A DNA stretch of 64,000 bases, taken from contig JAGAZB010000035.1 in the NCBI GenBank assembly GCA_017940255.1, positions 62,001-126,000 on the forward strand, in the 5' to 3' direction. A program made the position numbers and the translations under genes. Origin of the DNA: Treponema sp. (GTDB lineage Bacteria > Spirochaetota > Spirochaetia > Treponematales > Treponemataceae). The notes below the pieces were generated by a model that saw nothing but the letters and a program-made list of their open reading frames with translations, ran no database searches and had not been told where the DNA came from. Positions 15,950 through 23,971 of this stretch are shown piece by piece (position 1 is the first letter of the stretch; each line of letters starts with the position of its first letter).

Positions 15950-17302
15950 ATGAGTTTTTACAACAAAAATGATGTAGCGCCAGTGCCACCAATGGGCTGG
16001 AACAGTTATGACTACTACAACACAATGGTAAACGAAGAACAGGTTCGTGCAAATGCAGACTACATGGCAAAGAATCTGAAAAAATACGGTTGGGAATATG
16101 TGGTAATTGATATTCAATGGTCTGATCCGGATGCTGGAAAACGCAATAAAGACGGGATTCAGTACATACCTTTCAGCCGTTTTTGCGTTGATGAATATTC
16201 CCGCCAGATTCCGGCTCCGAACCGCTTTCCATCCAGCGAAGGAGGAAAAGGCTTTAAGCCTCTTGCTGATTATATACATTCGCTTGGCTTAAAATTCGGC
16301 ATTCACATTATGCGCGGTATTCCACGTTTTGCCGCTCATGATCACATGGCAATTAAAACTCATGATGGTTCTGCCGTAACAGCAGATATGGTTGCAAATC
16401 CATATTCACTTAGCCGCTGGAATCCTGATATGTACGGCCTAGACGCTAATTCGCCTTATGCCCAGGACTATTATGATTCTGTATTTGAACTTTACGCAGA
16501 ATGGGGCGTAGACTTTGTAAAGGTTGATGATATTTGTAACACAAACATGTATCCTCAAAATCCATATTCTGCAGAAAAAGAAGTAGAAATGATTGCCACA
16601 GCAATTCAAAACAGCGGACGAGGCATGGTGCTTTCTTTGAGTCCTGGACCTGCTCTTATTGAAAAAGCCCACCACTACGAAAACTACGCAAATATGTGGC
16701 GAATTACAGATGATTTCTGGGATGACTGGAAATTCCTTAAGGCAATGTTTGAACGCTGCGAAGTATGGCAGAAGCACACCGGCAACGGAAACTGGCCTGA
16801 CTGCGACATGCTGCCAATGAACCGTCTTGGCTGGGGATGGGCTGACCCGAGCGCGCCGGAAAATAGCAAGGGTTGGACCTGTAAGTTTACAAAAGAAGAA
16901 ACCCGCACAATGATTACCCTCTGGTGTATTTTCCGCGCCCCTCTTATGATTGGCACAGATTTACCTCAGCTGGATGATTTTAATCTTTCTCTTTTGACTA
17001 ACGAAGAAATTATTGCCATGGATAAGTGCCCTAACCAGGCAAAGCAACTTTCTCCTTCTCTTGCGGGAGAAAAGATTGTAGGCTGGTACAATTACATTGG
17101 CATTGACGAAGATGGTCAGAACCACGCTTACTATGCCTTCTTTAATATAACTGATGAAGACCAGCCTCTTACATTCAATGCAAAGTCAGAAAGTAAGGAC
17201 GGGGCAAAACCTGTTATCCGCGACTTGTGGGAACATAAAGATTTGGGTGACAGCGTAAAACTTGTTCTGCCGCCGCACAGCTGTAAAGCGTTTAGAGTGT
17301 AA
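15950..17302 (+). CDS. GH27 glycosidase, probable beta-L-arabinopyranosidase or alpha-galactosidase
   Basis: 450 aa, no signal peptide, cytoplasmic. GH27 pattern: PPMGWNSYDYY (13-23), nucleophile D193 in FVKVDDICN, acid/base D254 or D255 in WRITDDFW, and a C-terminal beta domain. In alpha-galactosidases the sugar O4/O6 contacts come from a DD pair (YINIDDCW). Here the equivalent is VVIDIQW, so D54 is kept but the second Asp is I55. The same Asp-to-Ile change is known from a Geobacillus GH27 beta-L-arabinopyranosidase. With GH51 in the same operon, an arabinose-releasing role is favoured. AAGGAAG precedes the ATG. Confidence 0.88.
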   Translation: MSFYNKNDVAPVPPMGWNSYDYYNTMVNEEQVRANADYMAKNLKKYGWEYVVIDIQWSDPDAGKRNKDGIQYIPFSRFCVDEYSRQIPAPNRFPSSEGGKGFKPLADYIHSLGLKFGIHIMRGIPRFAAHDHMAIKTHDGSAVTADMVANPYSLSRWNPDMYGLDANSPYAQDYYDSVFELYAEWGVDFVKVDDICNTNMYPQNPYSAEKEVEMIATAIQNSGRGMVLSLSPGPALIEKAHHYENYANMWRITDDFWDDWKFLKAMFERCEVWQKHTGNGNWPDCDMLPMNRLGWGWADPSAPENSKGWTCKFTKEETRTMITLWCIFRAPLMIGTDLPQLDDFNLSLLTNEEIIAMDKCPNQAKQLSPSLAGEKIVGWYNYIGIDEDGQNHAYYAFFNITDEDQPLTFNAKSESKDGAKPVIRDLWEHKDLGDSVKLVLPPHSCKAFRV

Positions 17303-17315
17303 CTATAGCAATGTT

Positions 17316-17396
17316 AAAAAAAACAGTCCGCGGTCCCTACGTCATCTAGCGATGAACCACCTGGTAAACAGGCGAGAAGGAATCCCGCGGCTCTCG
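17316..17396 (-). ncRNA. Compact structured small RNA (~81 nt), divergent from the Abi gene; candidate RNA antitoxin
   Basis: A free-standing transcription unit: promoter at 17402-17430 and a U8 tail at 17316-17323. Predicted fold, 5' to 3': closing stem AGCCGCGG / CCGCGG-A-CT (one bulged A), second stem TTCCT / AGGGA, then a junction with two hairpins, GCCTG-TTTAC-CAGGT and TCATC-GCTA-GATGA. The closing stem plus U8 also serves as the terminator. No start codon with a Shine-Dalgarno and no useful reading frame is present. Its placement against a HEPN Abi gene matches RNA toxin-antitoxin loci. Base pairing was worked out by eye. Confidence 0.8.
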
Positions 17397-17401
17397 TAAA
17401 T

Positions 17402-17430
17402 AATATACTATGGAATATTTCTAAAATCAA
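17402..17430 (-). promoter_or_regulatory. Promoter of the small RNA
   Basis: Minus strand TTGATT (17425-17430), a 17-bp spacer and TATATT (17402-17407), placing the RNA start at about 17395-17396. It overlaps the upstream region of the divergent Abi gene, so the two promoters share about 45 bp. Confidence 0.7.
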
Positions 17431-17433
17431 GTA

Positions 17434-17439
17434 TATATT
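17434..17439 (+). promoter_or_regulatory. -10 box of the Abi gene (probably leaderless)
   Basis: TATATT followed by exactly 6 nt and the ATG at 17446, with no Shine-Dalgarno. The -35 (TGGAAT near 17411) is poor, consistent with weak expression of a toxin. Confidence 0.45.
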
Positions 17440-17445
17440 TAAATT

Positions 17446-18042
17446 ATGAACTCCAAGCAAAAAAGTGAATTAATAAAATATTTTTCAAAAACAAGACTTG
17501 ATTCTTATCTTTTTAATGTACTTGTATCAAAACAATTCTATCTGTATAAGAAATACATAAAACTTTGCAAGAAGTTCTATACAAAACTACATTATTTTGA
17601 AATCATTTTTCGAAATGCTATAGATTCTGTTTTAACATTGTATGTAAATGGTGGAGACTGGATTACCATCCTTCCATTAGATAAAGATAGCCAACATAAA
17701 ATTTCAGAAGTTAGAAATCGTCTTTCTAAACAGAATAAGCAAATTACTCATGACAGAATTATTTCTGAACTAACTTTAGGATTCTGGACAACTCTTTTTT
17801 CTAAACGTTACACACAGTGGAAGTTCCAAAGTTTTCTTGTAAAAAAAGTTTTTAAGGATTGTCCAAAGAGCCAAAGAAACATTAAAAATATTCAGATTTA
17901 TGTAAATGAGATTCGTGAAATAAGAAATCGTGTTTGTCATTATGAAAACATTATTCATTACCCTGATATAAATCAGAAATACAAGGATATACAAACATGC
18001 ATTTCATGGATTTCAAAAGACATTGCCAAGATTGTAAAATGA
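17446..18042 (+). CDS. Abi-family protein (Abi_2-like) with HEPN RNase motif
   Basis: 198 aa, all-helical and Lys-rich, with strikingly AT-rich DNA. Family landmarks: SKTRLDSYLF (14-23), LHYFEIIFRNAID (about 49-61), the diagnostic DRIISELTLGFWTTLFSKRY (about 105-124) and IREIRNRVCHYENI (157-170). The last gives an RX4H HEPN catalytic motif, R160 and H165. HEPN Abi proteins are RNases or toxins of abortive-infection systems; AbiF relatives are reported to pair with a small antitoxin RNA and to be ancestral to Cas13. A structured RNA is encoded divergently 50 bp upstream. It converges on the LRR lipoprotein gene with a 1-bp gap. Confidence 0.85.
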   Translation: MNSKQKSELIKYFSKTRLDSYLFNVLVSKQFYLYKKYIKLCKKFYTKLHYFEIIFRNAIDSVLTLYVNGGDWITILPLDKDSQHKISEVRNRLSKQNKQITHDRIISELTLGFWTTLFSKRYTQWKFQSFLVKKVFKDCPKSQRNIKNIQIYVNEIREIRNRVCHYENIIHYPDINQKYKDIQTCISWISKDIAKIVK

Positions 18043-18043
18043 A

Positions 18044-19777
18044 TTAATTCTCACATTTAACAAGAATAAGTTGACTAGCTTCACCGTAAGAATTTCTTCC
18101 TGTTATCATGATTTGAGTTGTCGCACCATGATTGAGTAAATCTGAAGAAAAACTGTCAAAAGTCGCAGAATCATCTGATGATGTTATCTCCTGAATTTTT
18201 ATACCACCAACATATAAAGAAAACTCTGTGAACATATTTTCTTCTATACCGTCAGTAGTGGGGCTTACAGAAACATTTATAAGTTTCCTATCATTTCTGC
18301 CTACAACAATAGCACCGGAACCATTAGTTGCTACAGGCGTAGGTGTTTCTGTTGGATTTTTTTCTGAAACATATGACATAGAAATTCTGCGAAGGGCAAA
18401 GAATATACTTATTTCTTCCTTAAAATTAAATTCATAAAAGACGGAATAATTGTATTCCGTTTTGCATTCAACAAAAAACCGATAATGATAATTATGATAA
18501 TTATCATTGCTGCTTAGGCTCGTGTCTGTGCTAATATCACGTAAAAAATCACAGGAAGGGTAAACTTCCAAAGATGTATTAGTTTTTGTTTTTATACAAG
18601 AATCTGAAATTAGATATAGATGACTATGAGTTCTATACATATCACTTTCTGGATTAAAGGTACGATTGTATAATCCATTAATTTTAAAAACTGTAGAATT
18701 TTCTGTTTTTTCGTTTAAGTTTATAAAGATTTTCGGTCGCTTAACTCTTAAGGGAACACGCCCATCTTGTTCAAGTATTATTGGCTCTGAATCACTACTG
18801 TTTTCAAGAACATAAGATACTGTAATATTAGGAGGTTCTGGAGCAGTTCCAGCCCACAACTCTAAACTAGAATAATTAGAAAACTCCAATGATGTCGATT
18901 CCCCATACTTATTATACCAAATTGTATTTTCAAAAAGTATTACATCTCGTTCTAAGCCAGAAAAGGCATCTTGACATATATGTTTCACAGACTCAGGGAC
19001 AATTATTGATCGTATTTTTTTACACCCAGAAAATGCATAACTACATATCTCAATAATACTATTCTCTAAACAAACTCTTCCAGATTTCCCATTCGGACAG
19101 AAAACTAATCTTTTTCCATCTTTCGAATATAAAATGTTATCCTTTACAGCAAAAACAGAATTATCTTCAGAAACACAAATATTCTCTAACTTACCGCAAT
19201 TCTGTCCCGCAAGGCTTGATGCCGAAAAATTATTTAAATTGGCTAAATCTATTGAAATAAGATTAGAACATCCATAAAAAGCCTGCTCATCAATTGACTT
19301 TGAAGAATAGGGTAACCTTATTGCTATTAATTGTGTGCATTCTTCAAATACACTTGCAGGTATTGTTTCAACTTCAGTCATTTCCCTTAAATCAAGATAA
19401 ATTTTTGCACTAGTATTTTTTATCTCAGATGCTAGAATCTGAAAATTTAACGAATAATCATTTTTGCCCTTAATTATAACTTTTACGGTTCCTGTTTTTT
19501 CGTATAAATTAAGTTTTGTTTTTATTTCAGAAGCTTCTAACGTTAGAGTTTCATTTACATCAATATTAAAAATATCATTCTGTTCTTTAGAATCATTACT
19601 ATCTGATGTATCATTTTTTCCTTCCGATTCTGTTGATTCTTCAGTTCCTTCAGTAACTTCAGTTGCATTATCAGGCTCAGCAAGCTTCTTTTCCTCTGTT
19701 ATCTGATTACACCCCGACAAATTTTCAATCAGAAATAAAATGAATAAAAAAGAGACGGTAAAGCATCCTCGTTTCAT
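18044..19777 (-). CDS. BspA-like leucine-rich-repeat surface lipoprotein
   Basis: 577 aa. A lipoprotein signal ends LIENLSGC (Cys near 23), followed by an acidic Glu/Asp/Ser/Thr linker (about 28-75). Residues about 90-290 hold LRR_5/BspA-type repeats (PASVFEECTQLIAIRLP, DEQAFYGCSNLISIDL, CSYAFSGCKKIRSIIVPESVKHICQDAF). The C-terminal half is beta-rich without a recognised domain. BspA-type proteins are surface adhesins in oral and gut spirochaetes and Bacteroidetes. It is divergent from an XRE regulator 125 bp upstream, which may control it (inference). Confidence 0.82.
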   Translation of the reverse strand: MKRGCFTVSFLFILFLIENLSGCNQITEEKKLAEPDNATEVTEGTEESTESEGKNDTSDSNDSKEQNDIFNIDVNETLTLEASEIKTKLNLYEKTGTVKVIIKGKNDYSLNFQILASEIKNTSAKIYLDLREMTEVETIPASVFEECTQLIAIRLPYSSKSIDEQAFYGCSNLISIDLANLNNFSASSLAGQNCGKLENICVSEDNSVFAVKDNILYSKDGKRLVFCPNGKSGRVCLENSIIEICSYAFSGCKKIRSIIVPESVKHICQDAFSGLERDVILFENTIWYNKYGESTSLEFSNYSSLELWAGTAPEPPNITVSYVLENSSDSEPIILEQDGRVPLRVKRPKIFINLNEKTENSTVFKINGLYNRTFNPESDMYRTHSHLYLISDSCIKTKTNTSLEVYPSCDFLRDISTDTSLSSNDNYHNYHYRFFVECKTEYNYSVFYEFNFKEEISIFFALRRISMSYVSEKNPTETPTPVATNGSGAIVVGRNDRKLINVSVSPTTDGIEENMFTEFSLYVGGIKIQEITSSDDSATFDSFSSDLLNHGATTQIMITGRNSYGEASQLILVKCEN

Positions 19778-19872
19778 ACAACACCCCCAAAAGTTCCAAA
19801 ATTAATTACAAATACCGCTTTCAAGGTAATTATTATATCACTAAGTAATTTTGAAGGCAATTTTTATAAATC

Positions 19873-19892
19873 TATACGCTAAAAAGTATATT
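19873..19892 (+). promoter_or_regulatory. Promoter/operator candidate of the XRE regulator
   Basis: In the 125-bp divergent gap: TATATT (19887-19892) lies 10 nt before the ATG at 19903, with an overlapping inverted repeat TATAC (19873-19877) / GTATA (19886-19890) that could be an autoregulatory operator. No Shine-Dalgarno is seen. Confidence 0.4.
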
Positions 19893-19902
19893 ATTTTCTC
19901 AA

Positions 19903-20241
19903 ATGGGATTCAGAGAAAATCTAAAAGATGAAATGGAATATCAGGGAATCACAACAAAAGAACTCGCGGAAAAATCTGGAGTTGGGAAAAGGACGATAGA
20001 CCATTATCTTATGACAAATCCACAAGAGCTGGGCGTTTACAATGCCCAGAAAATTGCGAAAGCACTAAACGTTTCTGTTGAATATCTGGTGACAGGAACA
20101 GAATATAACGGAAATCTTCCCCTCACGGGAAAAAGGTTGGATTTTCTTAATGATTTTGAAAGGCTGCCTCAAGATGAAAGACAACTTTTGGCAAGCCTTG
20201 TGAAAAAAATAGCACAATCAACAAACAAAACAAACACCTAG
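19903..20241 (+). CDS. XRE-family helix-turn-helix transcriptional regulator
   Basis: 112 aa Cro/C1-type DNA-binding protein. The HTH spans about residues 5-62: LKDEMEYQGITTKELAEKSGVGKRTIDHYL then NAQKIAKALNVSVEYLVTG. A short C-terminal segment (FLNDFERLPQDERQLLASLVKKIAQS) probably mediates dimerisation. It has no peptidase domain. It is divergent from the LRR lipoprotein, its likely local target, and its stop overlaps the convergent barrel-protein gene by 4 bp. Stand-alone regulators of this size are common in accessory and prophage-derived DNA. Confidence 0.85.
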   Translation: MGFRENLKDEMEYQGITTKELAEKSGVGKRTIDHYLMTNPQELGVYNAQKIAKALNVSVEYLVTGTEYNGNLPLTGKRLDFLNDFERLPQDERQLLASLVKKIAQSTNKTNT

Positions 20242-21623
20242 AACTTGCCGCCGCCGAGGGTTGCGGTTAGTTTGAGGGAAACATTTGGGGCGGTTTCGTA
20301 GTCCTGGAAGGTAATGTAAGGGCCGAGGCCGAACTTGAGTTCGTTGATTGGAGAAACGAACATTTGGGCAGAAAGGGTCATGGCATTAATGAAGCTTGCA
20401 CTGGTTCCGCTCTGAGCCAATAATGTCTTCATGTAATCTGGTAAATCATCCTTGCCAAAGTTTGCCATTGCAAAAAGAGTTGCGGTAATATCGGTACGGC
20501 CAAAGAGGCGGCCGAAGTTTGCTACAGCGGCAATGTTGTGACCATATGTCAGATACTGGTGGAGCATATCTTTGTCATTACCATCATAGTAATACTGGGC
20601 TGCCAGTAAAATATTCTGATTTTTCCAGTAGCGACTGAATCCGGCAGTTGCCTGAACAATATTTGTTTTATCATCCCAATCTGTATTTGCGGCCCATTCT
20701 GAAGCATCTCCGTAAGAATAAACAAACTCGCCGAAGAGTGAAACATTTTTTAGACTTCCACTGGCAGTAAGCATTGCTTTTGGCGCACTCTGATATTTCC
20801 AGTAGCCGCCAAGTCCAAATTCCCAAAGTCCAAAAACAAGGTCTGCTTTTCCGGCAAGAGCTGTATCGCGGGCATAAGATTCAAAAGTTGAATTATTTAC
20901 AAAATCTGTGGAAGGAATGAGGTAGAACCAGAGGCAGTTCTGTGTGTTTGGAAGTACAATCTGGGTGCGAAGGTTCAGACTGCCGTTTACCTGAGCGTCT
21001 ACATCTTCCGGATTGATTGAAGAAGTGTTGATTATATCTGAAACAGGACTGAAGAAGTAACCTGTTCCCCAGGTAACAGTGTGAAGTCCGAAGCGGAAAA
21101 ATGCTGTGTCTGCGATTGAAAAATCTGTAAAAAGTTCTTTAAGGCTGAGCCAGTCTGCAACAGATGTTTGAATACTTGTATATGGGACAGATTCTCCTGT
21201 ATAAGGATTTGTTACATAATCTGTTGAAGCATAAGATGCAGCCTGCAGCTTGTAAGGATAAGCCACGCCAAACTTACTGTACATGCGCAGGGTCTGCGAA
21301 GGGCGGGCATCTACGGTAAGATAAGCACCAGCAGAAGGTGTAAGAATGGTATTCTTAAAATGCTCGCCGAAATCTTTGTCATCATCAGCATAAAGAGTTG
21401 TCATTGTAGACAAGCCCATATTAAAGTTTCCGCCGATTTTAATTGAACCGGTTTCAAAAAGGACACCCTTGCTTAAATCTGATTTAGCAGAAACATCTGC
21501 AACTTCTTCGATGCCGTCATCAAAAAACAGGTCATCGTCGCCGCCAAAGAGGTCGTCATCGGACTGGGCCGTAAGCATTGCAAACGGCAGTAACATAATC
21601 AATAATACAATAATTCGTTTCAT
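20238..21623 (-). CDS. Outer-membrane beta-barrel protein, last gene of the RND/Lol-like cluster
   Basis: 461 aa from MKRIIVLLIML at 21623, preceded by GGAG. The frame is open to 21734, but those extra residues translate a GC-rich structured intergenic element and are not protein-like. The signal peptide ends MLTAQ, followed by an Asp-rich stretch (SDDDLFGGDDDLFFDDG). The rest alternates amphipathic strands rich in Tyr/Phe/Gly and ends with a terminal Phe (TATLGGGKF), as expected for BAM substrates. A porin or an export partner of the LolA-like/ABC genes upstream is likely; no specific family is recognised. Confidence 0.75.
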   Translation of the reverse strand: MKRIIVLLIMLLPFAMLTAQSDDDLFGGDDDLFFDDGIEEVADVSAKSDLSKGVLFETGSIKIGGNFNMGLSTMTTLYADDDKDFGEHFKNTILTPSAGAYLTVDARPSQTLRMYSKFGVAYPYKLQAASYASTDYVTNPYTGESVPYTSIQTSVADWLSLKELFTDFSIADTAFFRFGLHTVTWGTGYFFSPVSDIINTSSINPEDVDAQVNGSLNLRTQIVLPNTQNCLWFYLIPSTDFVNNSTFESYARDTALAGKADLVFGLWEFGLGGYWKYQSAPKAMLTASGSLKNVSLFGEFVYSYGDASEWAANTDWDDKTNIVQATAGFSRYWKNQNILLAAQYYYDGNDKDMLHQYLTYGHNIAAVANFGRLFGRTDITATLFAMANFGKDDLPDYMKTLLAQSGTSASFINAMTLSAQMFVSPINELKFGLGPYITFQDYETAPNVSLKLTATLGGGKF

Positions 21624-21639
21624 ATAAATCTCCGTTCTT

Positions 21640-21794
21640 GTTATTTCCCGGGCTTGATAGCGGGCGTTGCGGGCCGGCGCCGGAGGCCCGCAGAGGGGGT
21701 AGCGGACAAGCAACAAAGCGGAGCGAAGCGGCACTGCCTGCAGTGACGATTCGCGGAGCGACTTGCTTGGGAGCGAGGGGGAGACTTCCCCCTC
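21640..21794. repeat. GC-rich structured intergenic element
   Basis: A G+C-rich stretch, unlike its AT-rich surroundings, between the barrel and LolA-like genes. It holds the hairpins GCGGGC...GCCCGC, CACTGC-CT-GCAGTG (21732-21745) and GAGGGGGA-GACT-TCCCCCTC (21775-21794), plus GTAGCGGACAAGCAA pairing through CAAGCAA / TTGCTTG with a downstream TTGCTTGGGAGCGA. The GTAGCGGA and GGGAGCGA words match the internal-loop motifs of foldback elements A-D, but here in swapped order. The last hairpin may end transcription of the upstream gene. Confidence 0.5.
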
Positions 21795-21798
21795 CCCG

Positions 21799-22560
21799 CT
21801 AGTTCAAACCTTCCAGATAAGCCTTAGTAAAAATCTTGTCTGGGAGGGTATCGAATGTTAAATCGGAAATAACCTGCTGGGTCTGCTCGCCCTTGTTCAA
21901 TTCATCGCGAATAATAACCTGGGTAGAAACATAGCCTGCAGGAACCTTAGAATACTTTGGAATAAGAATAGTGCGCATAAGGCGGTCTGAACCAGAAAAA
22001 TCTTCCTGCTTCAAAACAAGGGCAATATCCTTACGAATATAAAACTTGGTCTTTGCGTAAGAAGGCTCTGTTGTTTTTGCCTTTAGAGTGATGATATCAA
22101 CAGGATACTTACCAAGTGTGCCCTCTTCATAGGATTCAACCTCGTAATTATTGCGCCACTTTGTCTTAGACTGCTCAACGTCATCAAGTTTGATGTCTGA
22201 ATCGCCAAGTGCTTCTTTTATAGAAGAATGTGAAAATTTTCGGCTGATTGGGTCGTAAGACCAGACATTATCATCATCACGAAGATAACCCACACCCTTG
22301 TCGGCTTCCGGGAAAAGCTGAACAATTGTCATAAGCTTGCTGTCTGTGCGTTCAAAAATCTTATACTGAAGGTTTTCCTTTGGCTTTCCTGGCTTTTCTA
22401 CAACAAGCGAAACGGTTGCAGAATAGTCTCCGTGGTAGGCAAGAACATCTTCGGTAGATTCCATAATTTTGTATGCCTTATCCGCTGTATCTGCGGAAAC
22501 CTGGGCGAATGTAAAGGCTGCGAAAAATACGGTTGCAGCTAAAGTTAAAAGTTTCTTCAT
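21799..22560 (-). CDS. LolA-like outer-membrane lipoprotein-sorting protein
   Basis: 253 aa from MKKLLTLAATVFFAAFTFAQ at 22560; AGGAG sits 9 nt upstream, while the longer frame to 22599 lacks one. The signal peptide is cleaved near FAQ. The mature protein has the LolA/LolB half-barrel pattern used by proteins that sit next to FtsX-type ABC transporters (YSATVSLVVEKPGKPKENLQYKIFER...VGYLRDDDNVWSYDPISRKF...YPVDIITLKAKTTEPSYAKTKFYIRKD). It probably carries a lipid or lipoprotein across the periplasm for the LolCDE-like system encoded just upstream. Confidence 0.85.
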   Translation of the reverse strand: MKKLLTLAATVFFAAFTFAQVSADTADKAYKIMESTEDVLAYHGDYSATVSLVVEKPGKPKENLQYKIFERTDSKLMTIVQLFPEADKGVGYLRDDDNVWSYDPISRKFSHSSIKEALGDSDIKLDDVEQSKTKWRNNYEVESYEEGTLGKYPVDIITLKAKTTEPSYAKTKFYIRKDIALVLKQEDFSGSDRLMRTILIPKYSKVPAGYVSTQVIIRDELNKGEQTQQVISDLTFDTLPDKIFTKAYLEGLN

Positions 22561-22603
22561 AGTTATACTCCTAATGGTGATTTCGACAAGCTCAACCACC
22601 AGC

Positions 22604-23959
22604 TTATTTTACAGTTCTAAGTGCTTCGGCAGGGCTCATACGGGCAGCCTGTTTTGCGCTTCCGCGAACTGCAAGCGTTGTTAGTACAATCAAAATGATA
22701 TACTGAATAATAATTGAAAGAATTGAAAGCTTGAAAGAAAAATGTCCCTTACTCAAAAAGAATGAAAGCGATTCATTTGTGATTGGAATAAGGTGGACGA
22801 TAAACATTACAATTCCAGCAAAAATAAGGCCGGCCAGCGCGCCGATTACGCACAAAATAACAGCTTCGTTTGTAAAAATGCGGCGGGTATCTTTACCAGT
22901 CATTCCAAGGGCGCGCATAGTTCCAATTTCACGAATACGCTCATACAAAACCATGCGGTATGTATTTGAAACGCCAACCATTACAATCAGCAGAATTACA
23001 ATCAGAATTACAGTTGTAATAACGTGAACGATATTCAAAACAGTCTTAATCTGAGGAATTTCGTCATACAGAGTTTCAACTCCGTATTTTACACCCTTCC
23101 ATTCATTTTCCGGCTTGCGTACATCCAGCTGCTTTTCTATTCCACGACCAATATTGTTTGGATTTGTCTTCATTGCCTGCAGACGGCTGGTTGCGTTAAT
23201 TTCAGGATTAGTTTCGTGGTCTGCGTGGATTGCGTTTTCAATCATCATTGCAGCCTTTGTCTGCTGATTTTTATCCTTCAAATAAAGAGAGAACATAGAA
23301 TATCCGCCTTCCGGCATTTCTATAATTTTGTTCAAATCTTCAATATCGCAGTAAGCCTGCATTGTGTTAATAAAGCTGTTAGACTTTATAATTCCCATTA
23401 CGGTCATATCAGCAAAAGTATTCTGACCATAAACAGTGCTTGTAGAAAAAATTACCTGGTCGCCAACCTGCAGGTTCATTGACTCTGCTGTTTTATCGCT
23501 GATGATTAAACCATTTTCAAGTTCCGGATTAATTCCACCGCTAACAAACTTAAAGGAATCCAAAAGGAACTTTTCTGTAAGGTCTCGGCCGTAAAGCTGA
23601 GCAACAGATTTTTTTCCGTTAAAAATAAGCTGGCCAGATTCTGAAGTAAAGCAGGAATAATAATCGTATTTAATTCCGCACTTATCTACAATATTTTTAA
23701 TGTAATCACGGTCGCGCACAATGTTTACAATTTTTGCCTTGCCGCCTTCGGTTTCTGGAGGAAGCCATTCCAAACCCTGAGTAATTACGTTTCCGCCAAC
23801 CAGCTGGGTAATCTGATTTTCCATATTGCCCACCATTCCGCTTGTAAGACCGTCTATTGCAGTTACAACAAAAAAGCCGAAGGCAATTGCAATAGCAAGA
23901 ATGGCGTTACGTCTTTTGTTTCGGGTTAAATTTCTTAATGCCAAAGATATTGTTTTCAT
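22604..23959 (-). CDS. ABC transporter permease, LolC/E-MacB (FtsX) type
   Basis: 451 aa inner-membrane protein. One N-terminal TM (about 15-37) is followed by a large periplasmic MacB_PCD domain (about 38-310), then three C-terminal TMs (about 315-440) with the FtsX signature ERIREIGTMRALGMTGKDTRRIFTNEAVIL. It follows a second FtsX-type permease by 12 bp and precedes the LolA-like gene by 43 bp. The two permeases probably form a LolC-LolE-like heterodimer that extracts lipidated cargo, or a mechanotransmission exporter. Confidence 0.9.
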   Translation of the reverse strand: MKTISLALRNLTRNKRRNAILAIAIAFGFFVVTAIDGLTSGMVGNMENQITQLVGGNVITQGLEWLPPETEGGKAKIVNIVRDRDYIKNIVDKCGIKYDYYSCFTSESGQLIFNGKKSVAQLYGRDLTEKFLLDSFKFVSGGINPELENGLIISDKTAESMNLQVGDQVIFSTSTVYGQNTFADMTVMGIIKSNSFINTMQAYCDIEDLNKIIEMPEGGYSMFSLYLKDKNQQTKAAMMIENAIHADHETNPEINATSRLQAMKTNPNNIGRGIEKQLDVRKPENEWKGVKYGVETLYDEIPQIKTVLNIVHVITTVILIVILLIVMVGVSNTYRMVLYERIREIGTMRALGMTGKDTRRIFTNEAVILCVIGALAGLIFAGIVMFIVHLIPITNESLSFFLSKGHFSFKLSILSIIIQYIILIVLTTLAVRGSAKQAARMSPAEALRTVK

Positions 23960-23971
23960 TCTTTCTTCCCC

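Noticed and set aside
17316..17396. Small RNA as a bacterial SRP (4.5S) RNA
   Set aside because: It contains CTGTTTACCAGGT and AGATGACG, words also found in E. coli 4.5S RNA, but the essential domain IV (GGAA-type tetraloop with the AGCA-containing internal loop) is missing and the fold is a three-way junction.
21624..21734. N-terminal extension of the barrel protein
   Set aside because: The extra 37 residues come from the GC-rich structured intergenic element, while the ATG at 21623 has a Shine-Dalgarno and begins a normal signal peptide.
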